In this document: in pieces, positions 6,310 through 12,718 of the stretch | How the letters are laid out: each line of letters starts with the position of its first letter | How positions within the stretch are numbered: position 1 is the first letter of the stretch | Assembly (NCBI GenBank): GCA_964423745.1 | Contig: CAYRGG010000088.1 | Span: 1-13,362, forward strand | Direction of reading: 5' to 3' | DNA: 13,362 nucleotides | Origin: CAYRGG01 sp964423745 | GTDB lineage: Bacteria > Pseudomonadota > Gammaproteobacteria > Competibacterales > Competibacteraceae | The notes under the pieces: generated by a model | Databases searched by the model: none | Seen by the model: only the letters and a program-made list of their open reading frames with translations | What the model was told of the DNA's origin: nothing | Made by a program: the position numbers and the translations under genes

Positions 6310-8064
6310 ATGTATACGGCGTATTTTGGTTTTAAGGAAAATCCATTCGTTATCACGCCTAACCCGCGTTATCTTTACTTGAGTCCTCCCCATCAAGAAG
6401 CATTGGCGCATCTGTTATATGGTACGCAAGAAAGTGGTGGTTTTGTTCAACTAACCGGTGAGGTGGGTACTGGCAAAACCACGTTGATCCGTACTCTAAT
6501 AGAACAACATAACCAGCAGGTAGATGTAGCACTTTGCCTTAATCCTAAGCTGACGGTTATCGAGTTAGTGGCGGCTGTTTGTGACGAGTTGCAGGCGGCT
6601 TATCCGCGTCAAAACTATACTTTAAAAACATTGATAGACGCCCTCACAAGTCGTCTTTTACAGGCTCATAGCCAGGGTCGACGTACCGTACTGATTATCG
6701 ATGAAGCGCAAAATTTAAATCGTGATGTTCTCGAACAAATTCGTTTATTAACGAATTTAGAAACGCATCAGCATAAATTGCTGCATATTATTTTGGTGGG
6801 TCAACCGGAATTGAAGCGACTTTTAGCGCGTCGTGACATGCGGCAATTGGCGCAGCGAATCACTGCCCGTTATCATCTTGCGCCGCTGGATTATCCCTCC
6901 AGTTGCGCCTACATCTTTCATCGGTTGCGGGTCGCAGGTAACGACCGTAAAGATGTCTTTACCCAGCCTGCTCTATGGCTTGCCCACTTTTCTTCCGGCG
7001 GTATACCGCGGTTGATTAATATTATTTGTGATCGTGCTCTATTAGGCGCTTATGCCCAGAACTTACGGCGTGTCAATGGCTGGTTGGTATATCGGGCTGC
7101 AAGAGAAGTGTTAAAAGGTCCTTCATGGGGTGGAAAACGATACCACCGCCCTGTGATGTTCACCGTTTTAGGCGTAGTGGCCATAGGTCTTGTGACTGTG
7201 GAGATGTATCATTTCTCCAGCGGACAAACATCAGATCTAACCGCTGCAATCACTACGCCAGCAACTTCTGGGGTAGAACAATCCCCCAGCTCATCCGTGT
7301 CGGAGTCTGAGTCTGCTATGGCGTTGTCTTCTTTAGTTGCTTCAAAAACAGTAGAAGCTACATCCTCCTCTGCGCCGTTGCAGTCTAGTGCCGTATCAGC
7401 TTCGTCACCACCGACTCCATCTACGCCCATAAAAGGACTGCTATCCTCTATGATCCTTTCGGACAGGGAGGCTATGGATCAACTATTGGCAATCTGGGGA
7501 GAGGATGCAGCCATACCGCCCAATGTATCGCCTTGCGACTATGTGTCCCAGAATAATCTACGGTGTCTCGCCGCACAGGGGGATTGGGACGATTTGCGAC
7601 GGTACAATCTTCCGGCAATACTCACCCTACAATCATCAACTAGGACAGGCTACGTGGTGTTACGTACCTTAGAGGGTAATACTGCCACTTTGGATAAGCT
7701 AGATGCAGAGGGAGATCCGCTGCGTTTCGATATCGAAAACATGAATGCCTTATGGAATGGAGAGTTTTTACTGCTTTGGCGGTTGCAAACTGCTTTGCCT
7801 TTTATTCGACCTGGTATGGTTGGCGAACCCGTCATCTGGTTACGGCAACGTTTGGCCCTTGCCGAAGGCCGTTCGGTGACAGATCAATCCTTATCAAGAG
7901 TATTTGATGCGGAATTGCAGGAGCGTGTGGAAAATTTTCAGCGCACAAATGCTTTGCAAGCGGACGGATTGGTAGGGCAACGCACCATGCCATTGCTGAA
8001 CAATCTGGCTCCTGAGCCTGACACACCACTTCTCGATGTATCGAAACTGGACAGGTTTAATTGA
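6310..8064 (+). CDS. gspA: General secretion pathway protein A (ExeA/GspA-type AAA+ ATPase)
   Basis: 584 residues counted from ATG 6310; the frame extends back to a TTG at 6283, but MYTAYFGFKENPF is the usual family start. The cytoplasmic ATPase domain (about 1-270) has Walker A GEVGTGKT (50-57) and Walker B VLIIDEAQ (127-134, D131/E132). One membrane helix (about 281-298) is followed by a Ser/Thr/Pro-rich linker (about 302-375), a domain like the C39-like region of ExeA (about 385-490), and a peptidoglycan-binding domain (about 505-565). In Aeromonas, ExeA with ExeB uses ATP and peptidoglycan binding to help assemble the type II secretion outer-membrane secretin. The gene is followed after 2 nt by gspB. 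No core type II secretion genes lie in this window. Confidence 0.93.
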   Translation: MYTAYFGFKENPFVITPNPRYLYLSPPHQEALAHLLYGTQESGGFVQLTGEVGTGKTTLIRTLIEQHNQQVDVALCLNPKLTVIELVAAVCDELQAAYPRQNYTLKTLIDALTSRLLQAHSQGRRTVLIIDEAQNLNRDVLEQIRLLTNLETHQHKLLHIILVGQPELKRLLARRDMRQLAQRITARYHLAPLDYPSSCAYIFHRLRVAGNDRKDVFTQPALWLAHFSSGGIPRLINIICDRALLGAYAQNLRRVNGWLVYRAAREVLKGPSWGGKRYHRPVMFTVLGVVAIGLVTVEMYHFSSGQTSDLTAAITTPATSGVEQSPSSSVSESESAMALSSLVASKTVEATSSSAPLQSSAVSASSPPTPSTPIKGLLSSMILSDREAMDQLLAIWGEDAAIPPNVSPCDYVSQNNLRCLAAQGDWDDLRRYNLPAILTLQSSTRTGYVVLRTLEGNTATLDKLDAEGDPLRFDIENMNALWNGEFLLLWRLQTALPFIRPGMVGEPVIWLRQRLALAEGRSVTDQSLSRVFDAELQERVENFQRTNALQADGLVGQRTMPLLNNLAPEPDTPLLDVSKLDRFN

Positions 8065-8066
8065 CT

Positions 8067-8744
8067 ATGTCGTACATATTAGATGCTTTGCGCAAGGCCG
8101 AGGAAGAACGCAGCTTAGGACAGATACCGGAAGCAAAAACCGTTTATGAATTTTTGCCTGTTAGGCGGCAGCGTAGTTGGGCACAGACACTGCTAGGATT
8201 GCTTTTACTATTAAATGGCGCGGCGCTAAGCGCATTTTTTTTGTTAACAGAATATGGCGATGGGTTACTGTCTGGTAATTCAACCAAGTCCACTGTATCA
8301 CGCACTACTCCCGTAGAGCCTGCCAGTTCTACTCCGCCCGCCTCCCTAGCGCAAAATCAATTCGAAGATCACACAACCGGCATTGAAAAATCCCCGCCCT
8401 CGGCAAAGACAGAGAAAAAGATTACCCTTCCAGTACCGACGTCCTCGCCGACTTCTGCTGCTACAGTGACCCCCGTTGAAGCGGCACAGCTACCCAATGA
8501 AACCGTCGCACCGACGACCCCATCCTGGATAAATCCACAGCACCCTGTTCCTTATCTAAATTTGGATATCCACGTCTACGACCAAACTCAACAAAAAAGT
8601 TTTGTTGTGATCAACTCAGTCCGTTACCAGGAAGGAGAACAGCTAAAGGAAGGACCGAATTTAGAGTTGATTACACAAGACGGCGCCATTTTAAGTTATG
8701 CAGGGCAGCGTTTTCGTCTGTCAGTGGGGGGTAGTCGTCAGTAA
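8067..8744 (+). CDS. gspB: General secretion pathway protein B
   Basis: 225 residues. The N-terminus MSYILDALRKAEEERSLG is the typical cytoplasmic start of GspB/ExeB proteins, so ATG 8067 is chosen over the in-frame TTG at 8061. One membrane helix (about 35-55) is followed by a long Pro/Ser/Thr-rich periplasmic linker and a C-terminal GspB domain (about 160-220, from PVPYLNLDIHVYD to the end). The partner GspA lies 2 nt upstream, indicating translational coupling. The pair is thought to link the inner membrane and the cell wall during secretin placement. Confidence 0.9.
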   Translation: MSYILDALRKAEEERSLGQIPEAKTVYEFLPVRRQRSWAQTLLGLLLLLNGAALSAFFLLTEYGDGLLSGNSTKSTVSRTTPVEPASSTPPASLAQNQFEDHTTGIEKSPPSAKTEKKITLPVPTSSPTSAATVTPVEAAQLPNETVAPTTPSWINPQHPVPYLNLDIHVYDQTQQKSFVVINSVRYQEGEQLKEGPNLELITQDGAILSYAGQRFRLSVGGSRQ

Positions 8745-8760
8745 AAAGCCCGTCTTTTTA
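8742..8760 (+). terminator. Weak hairpin at the gspB stop
   Basis: TAAAAAG-CCCGT-CTTTTTA is a perfect 7-bp stem that includes the gspB stop codon. The stem is AT-rich and no separate T run follows, so termination here would be weak. It is the only terminator-like element between gspB and the formate dehydrogenase promoter. Confidence 0.3.
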
Positions 8761-8782
8761 ACAAAGGGGAAAAATAGGACCA

Positions 8783-8796
8783 TTGACCCACATCAA
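8783..8796 (+). promoter_or_regulatory. FNR/Anr-type binding site
   Basis: TTGAC-CCAC-ATCAA matches the consensus TTGAT-N4-ATCAA in nine of ten positions. FNR and Anr are oxygen-sensing iron-sulfur activators that switch on anaerobic respiration genes. The centre (8789.5) is about 71.5 bp upstream of the start predicted from the promoter at 8825-8854, a known class I activator distance. The genes downstream are a formate dehydrogenase operon, a common FNR target. Confidence 0.6.
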
Positions 8797-8824
8797 AAAA
8801 AAATGACTTCCCACCAAGGAGGTG

Positions 8825-8854
8825 TTGGCAACATTCAGAATTAGAGTCTATGCT
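8825..8854 (+). promoter_or_regulatory. Sigma-70 promoter of the formate dehydrogenase operon
   Basis: TTGGCA (8825-8830, five of six bases of TTGACA) and TATGCT (8849-8854, four of six bases of TATAAT) are 18 bp apart. The predicted start is near 8861, giving a leader of about 84 nt before the first gene. The weak -10 fits an activator-dependent promoter. Confidence 0.5.
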
Positions 8855-8860
8855 CTAATT
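8839..8860. promoter_or_regulatory. Operator-like palindrome over the -10 region
   Basis: AATTAGAG (8839-8846) and CTCTAATT (8853-8860) are perfect 8-bp inverted arms around TCTATG, covering the predicted -10. CTAATT recurs at 8885-8890. The placement suits a repressor site, or a hairpin at the DNA level; the protein that would bind is unknown. Confidence 0.4.
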
Positions 8861-8944
8861 AGCAGTAACTCATTTAAAGTTAGTCTAATTCGCATTTACG
8901 CGATTATGTTTGTGCAACACTAAATAAAGCAGGTACTCAATTTC

Positions 8945-9451
8945 GTGGAATACGCACAAACTTCAGGTGCAAGCCCTAAGTCCTTTCCCATTGCAGTCAT
9001 CATAAAACATCGTCGTGCGCCTGCCCAACAGGTATGGCGAGGAGATAGCTGGCGTGTCAGTGGCGTTGTGGTAAACAGTCAACCAGTGGCAAAAACCGCA
9101 GCAGGTATTTTGCTTCGCTCAAGCAGTGACGGTGATGAATATCTATGGGGCGGCTTTTCACTGCGATTGCACAAAGACGAAGCGGAAAGCTATTACCACA
9201 ATCTAATGTCTCCTAAGCCCAGCCTGTTTGTCATCAGCACCCTTAACGAACGCGGTATGTTAGTGCCGTTTATGGTCAGTGCTAGCTTCGATGAGGCTCA
9301 CGCTTACTTTGAATCGGATCTTCAGACGGTAGCTATGCCCCCCGAACTGTATCCTTGGATTGAACGGTATGTGATTACCCATTATGTCCCTGAGCAAAAA
9401 TTGAAACGCAAACGGCGAAATTGGACTGAGAATGACTTTGAAAGACAATGA
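8945..9451 (+). CDS. DUF3305 domain protein of the formate dehydrogenase region
   Basis: 168 residues, soluble, no signal peptide. The segments IAVIIKHRR (about 17-25), WRGDSWRVSGVVV (31-43), EYLWGGFSLRLHKDEAESYYHNL (about 65-87) and PSLFVIS are typical of DUF3305. This family is found almost always beside DUF3306 in periplasmic formate dehydrogenase operons; its function is not known. The start is GTG at 8945 with only a weak CAGG upstream. It is the first gene after the FNR-type promoter. Its 3' end overlaps the next gene by 20 nt. Confidence 0.87.
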   Translation: MEYAQTSGASPKSFPIAVIIKHRRAPAQQVWRGDSWRVSGVVVNSQPVAKTAAGILLRSSSDGDEYLWGGFSLRLHKDEAESYYHNLMSPKPSLFVISTLNERGMLVPFMVSASFDEAHAYFESDLQTVAMPPELYPWIERYVITHYVPEQKLKRKRRNWTENDFERQ

Positions 9452-9962
9452 CCCTGGCAATTTGCCTACATCGGCAAGCGCTGAACCATCCGCCCTGCAA
9501 CGTTGGTCAAACCGGAAAAATCGTGCCAAAGCATTAGAAGAATCTGTTGTATCTTCTGATGTGGAGCCGACAACGTCAGCACCGATAGTGACGGATGCGG
9601 ATATGCCGCCCTTGGAGTCCCTGACGGAAGATGCCGATTACAGCGGGTTTTTGTCGGCGGGCGTCAGCGAAGGGCTGCGGCGCCTCGCGTTACGAAAGTT
9701 ATTTCATTCCAAGGCTTTTAACGTAATCGACGGTCTCGACGACTACGCCGAGGATTTCACCCATTTTGCCAAACTCGGCAACGTGGTTACCCAAGACATG
9801 CGTCATGGACTGGCTGTGGAAGCTGAACGCATCGCGCAATCTGCTGCTGATAATATCGCCACCCGTACCCCAGACAGGGATCTAGAGGTGCAAACGCCAT
9901 TGAGTCCCGAATCAACCCCTGATCCTGATTTTGCCATGCAAAACGAAGCATCTCAGACCTGA
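9432..9962 (+). CDS. DUF3306 domain protein of the formate dehydrogenase region
   Basis: 176 residues, soluble, acidic. An N-terminal basic patch (LQRWSNRKNRAK, 22-33) is followed by a variable linker, then the conserved DUF3306 core: DMPPLESL (57-64), GFLSAGVSEGLRRLALRKLF (72-91), FNVIDGLDDYAEDF (95-108). The C-terminal 45 residues are polar and low in complexity. It overlaps the DUF3305 gene by 20 nt and ends 2 nt before the iron-sulfur protein gene, so translation is probably coupled. The family's role in formate dehydrogenase production is unknown. Confidence 0.88.
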   Translation: MTLKDNDPGNLPTSASAEPSALQRWSNRKNRAKALEESVVSSDVEPTTSAPIVTDADMPPLESLTEDADYSGFLSAGVSEGLRRLALRKLFHSKAFNVIDGLDDYAEDFTHFAKLGNVVTQDMRHGLAVEAERIAQSAADNIATRTPDRDLEVQTPLSPESTPDPDFAMQNEASQT

Positions 9963-9964
9963 GC

Positions 9965-11620
9965 ATGGAGGCAGCTTGGCAATCTTCCAGGGAGGATAAA
10001 GATCAAAGGGCCCGGAAAATTGCCGTTGAGGCGGCAAGCCGTCTTTCTATAACACCAACGGCGCGAGTCGGTTATCGCTCCCAGGGTCGTATATTAATTA
10101 TCGGTGAGTCAAGCCGCGCTCTGGCGTGCGCAAAACGGCTAATGGCGCGGGGTTTATCCTGCTGGGTGTTGGTATACGGGGAGGGCGTTGCGCAAGCCCA
10201 AGGAAATATCCCTATGGTGGTTATTAGCCCGGGATTAGAATTACAAATCGCGGGGCATTTGGGTGAGTTTACCGTCACGCTGATGGCAAAAGAGCAGCGT
10301 ACTATCAACGTAACCCAGGCTTTTGATGCCGAGTTTACCCATTACGATTTAATCGTCGACTTGAGCATCACGCCGTTGCTGCAGTGGGAGGTGCTACCAC
10401 TCGGCTATTACCCTATTGATGATAACGGCGAAGCCCTAGACCGGCTGCTGGAAGAACTTCCCGATATGATCGGCGAGTTCGAAAAAGCCACTTTTTTTCG
10501 CTACGACGCGGCTATTTGCGCCCATGGCAGGCGCGGTTTAAAGGGTTGCACCCGTTGTCTTGAGACGTGTCCTACCGGAGCCATTAGCTCATTGAGAGAC
10601 ATGATTGCAGTGGACCCCTATCTGTGTCAGGGGGGTGGCAGCTGTGCCACGGCCTGTCCCAGCGGCGCCATCATTTATACCTTCCCCACCCCGGCAGACA
10701 CCCTGGAACACCTACGCACGTTGCTGTACACCTATCGGGATGCCGGGGGTGAAGGGCCTATTTTGCTTTTTCACAGTGCGCAAACAGACTTTTTGCCTTC
10801 ACCAGGCCAGTTGCCGGGCCAGCTCATACCTGTGCATGTCGAGGAAGTGGGTAGCGTCGGCATCGAGATTTGGTTGGCCAGTTTAGCCTATGGCGCCAGT
10901 CGGGTGCTGATTGGAGACGCGCCTCAGGTACCCGAGAGTGTGCGCCATGAAATTCGAACCCAATTGACTACTGCCCAAATTTTATTGGCGGGAATGGGTT
11001 ATCCGGCAACGGCGCTGGATTTTCTCCCTATCTCAAAAAACCCAGCGGCGGCTGTGCAGGATTATTTGCATGCCAGCGAACCTATGCCAGCGATCCAACC
11101 CGCTGGGTTTGCCACCAGTAATGCCAAACGAGATACTCTGCACTACGCCCTAGATGCCCTAGCGGCTCAAGGGTCGAGCCATCAATTGTGTATTTCACTA
11201 CCTAGTCACGCGCCCCTTGGCGAGATCCAGGTGGATCGCGAAGCTTGCACCCTGTGTATGGCCTGTGTGGCGGTGTGTCCGGCCTCGGCACTATTCGATG
11301 GCGGCGATGCGCCCCGCTTAGAGTTTCTAGAACAAAAATGTCTGCAATGTGGTTTGTGTGAAACCGCCTGTCCCGAGGATGCCATTACCCTCCACCCTCG
11401 TTTTCTCCTCGATGCTGAGTCTCGCCGTCGGCGCAGAACCCTTAACGAAGATGCGGTGTTTGCCTGCATTACTTGTGGCAAACCCTTCGCGACCCAAAGC
11501 TTGATCGACACCATGACCACAAAACTTACCGGACATCCCATGTTCCAGGATGAGGCTGCCTTAAAGCGATTGCAAATGTGTGGTGATTGCCGGGTGAAAG
11601 ATATGTTTGCGAGTCACTAA
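9965..11620 (+). CDS. Multi-cluster 4Fe-4S ferredoxin-type protein of the formate dehydrogenase region
   Basis: 551 residues, probably cytoplasmic (no Tat or Sec signal, no membrane helix). A Rossmann-like strand-helix start (GRILIIGESSRAL, 41-53) is followed by a cysteine set C185, C195, C198, C202 and a second set with only three cysteines (C221, C227, C231). The middle (about 264-350, from PILLFH to GMGYP) has no cysteine and looks like an MvhD/FlpD-type fold. Then come two canonical sets, C428/431/434/438 and C459/462/465/469, and a C-terminal pair of CxxC motifs (C501/504, C539/542). This family accompanies TorD, FdhX and formate dehydrogenase genes in many proteobacteria. It may handle electrons or help maturation, but this is inference. 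It starts 2 nt after DUF3306. Confidence 0.87.
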   Translation: MEAAWQSSREDKDQRARKIAVEAASRLSITPTARVGYRSQGRILIIGESSRALACAKRLMARGLSCWVLVYGEGVAQAQGNIPMVVISPGLELQIAGHLGEFTVTLMAKEQRTINVTQAFDAEFTHYDLIVDLSITPLLQWEVLPLGYYPIDDNGEALDRLLEELPDMIGEFEKATFFRYDAAICAHGRRGLKGCTRCLETCPTGAISSLRDMIAVDPYLCQGGGSCATACPSGAIIYTFPTPADTLEHLRTLLYTYRDAGGEGPILLFHSAQTDFLPSPGQLPGQLIPVHVEEVGSVGIEIWLASLAYGASRVLIGDAPQVPESVRHEIRTQLTTAQILLAGMGYPATALDFLPISKNPAAAVQDYLHASEPMPAIQPAGFATSNAKRDTLHYALDALAAQGSSHQLCISLPSHAPLGEIQVDREACTLCMACVAVCPASALFDGGDAPRLEFLEQKCLQCGLCETACPEDAITLHPRFLLDAESRRRRRTLNEDAVFACITCGKPFATQSLIDTMTTKLTGHPMFQDEAALKRLQMCGDCRVKDMFASH

Positions 11621-11628
11621 AAGCCGCC

Positions 11629-12237
11629 ATGACTGCTATGCATGATCAGCAAGATGGGTCTCAGTCTGAAGCGGTGCTGCGGGCAGGCGCCTACGCACTG
11701 CTGGCCAGGTTACTGGCAGCGCCGCCGGATGCTGAGATGTTAGCCCACTTGCGGGATATTCAAGACAGCCCTCAACACCAAGATCCTATGGCAATGGCTT
11801 GGCTAGGACTTAAACAGGCAGCCCAGGACACTCATCCTGAATCCGTGGATGATGAATTTCATGCGTTATTCATCGGCTTGGGGCGAGGGGAGTTGGTGCC
11901 CTACGGCTCCTGGTATAAAAGCGGATTTTTGATGGAAAAACCGTTAGGCGATCTACGCCGGGATTTAGCGGCGCTGGGTTATGAACGGGAGGAGCAGGTG
12001 TGCGAGCCGGAAGACCACGCGGCCGCCCTGTGTGAGGTGATGGCGCTACTCATTCAAGATGAATCCATCTCTTGGCAGCGTCAGCAGGCGTTTTTTGATA
12101 CCCATGTGGGTTCCTGGCTGGGGAATTTTTTCAAAGACTTAGAAAAGGCGGAAAACGCCTTCTTTTATAAAGCAGTAGGTGGGTTGGGCGAGACCTTTAT
12201 GAACCTGGAAAAGACCTATTTAGCCATGCTGGTTTAA
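11629..12237 (+). CDS. TorD/DmsD-family maturation chaperone
   Basis: 202 residues from ATG 11629. The frame is open upstream, but earlier starts would lie inside the iron-sulfur gene; the chosen ATG is 8 nt after its stop. All-helical TorD-family protein with the hallmark stretch from DDEFHALFIGLGRGELVPYG through SGFLMEKPLGDLR (about 88-122) and EPEDHAAALCEVM (about 139-151). Such chaperones bind the Tat signal and apoenzyme of molybdoenzymes, hold them until the bis-MGD cofactor is inserted and then release them for export. Here the client is very likely the formate dehydrogenase encoded 480 nt downstream. No clear Shine-Dalgarno, so coupling to the upstream gene is likely. Confidence 0.92.
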   Translation: MTAMHDQQDGSQSEAVLRAGAYALLARLLAAPPDAEMLAHLRDIQDSPQHQDPMAMAWLGLKQAAQDTHPESVDDEFHALFIGLGRGELVPYGSWYKSGFLMEKPLGDLRRDLAALGYEREEQVCEPEDHAAALCEVMALLIQDESISWQRQQAFFDTHVGSWLGNFFKDLEKAENAFFYKAVGGLGETFMNLEKTYLAMLV

Positions 12238-12315
12238 CGGTTGGGGTAAACAGCCGCTAACCAGTGAAAGGACATCATTAGGATTTAAAACGCATATTGA
12301 GGAGGAGAAAAAATC

Positions 12316-12525
12316 ATGTCCATCGTGACATCCAAATACTCACCAGGGGTGAGTCGGCGGCACTTTCTAAGGGGTGCATTAACCGCTAGCGTCGGCGCTG
12401 TCGCCGTGGCTGCAGCGCCTGCTAGCATTGCAAAACCCATTGCAGACGAGCTTCATTCTAAAACTAAAAAGGGTTACCGTCTGACGTCACACATCGCGCA
12501 ATATTATAAAACGGCGGCTTTTTAA
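12316..12525 (+). CDS. Formate dehydrogenase region Tat-signal protein (FdhX type)
   Basis: 69 residues. A twin-arginine signal, SRRHFLRG (13-20), is followed by a hydrophobic Ala/Val stretch (21-39) and a short mature part ending in YRLTSHIAQYYKTAAF. That ending is the conserved mark of the small family known as formate dehydrogenase region Tat target. It has a strong Shine-Dalgarno, GGAGGAG at 12301-12307, 8 nt before ATG. It sits directly before the catalytic subunit gene, as usual. It may be a small Tat-exported partner or assembly factor; its function is not established. Confidence 0.88.
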   Translation: MSIVTSKYSPGVSRRHFLRGALTASVGAVAVAAAPASIAKPIADELHSKTKKGYRLTSHIAQYYKTAAF

Positions 12526-12641
12526 TCAGGTACTTACGTAGCTCGTTCCAGAGGACGCCGTGAATACCTCCCTCGCGGAGGCTTGACGACGGCCTTCCGG
12601 GCCGTCGACACCTCTTTCACGAGCCACGCAAGCCCTGATTA
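12523..12641. repeat. Imperfect palindromic element between fdhX and the catalytic subunit
   Basis: A 119-bp structured element starting at the fdhX stop codon. Nested arms: TAATCAGG (12523-12530) with CCTGATTA (12634-12641); 12533-12546 with 12619-12632 (14 positions, two mismatches); AGAGG (12550-12554) with CCTCT (12611-12615). They enclose two hairpins: CCTCC/GGAGG (12567-12581) and CGACGGCC/GGCCGTCG (12587-12607). Both mismatches are A/C on the plus strand but become G-U pairs in a minus-strand RNA. The inner part, starting CGTGAATACCTCC and ending TTCACG, resembles, from memory, dispersed palindromic repeats common in gammaproteobacterial genomes. It might affect mRNA stability or readthrough within the operon. 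Confidence 0.6.
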
Positions 12642-12718
12642 TGCGTAAGCCCTACTATAACGGTAGGTAAGCCACCACCACTCTATGAGGTTGTGTGGTC
12701 AGTAAGGAGGAGAATATC

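Noticed and set aside
11206..11541. A 111-codon minus-strand frame inside the iron-sulfur protein gene.
   Set aside because: It is antisense to conserved cysteine motifs; its arginine-rich translation is typical of a shadow frame.
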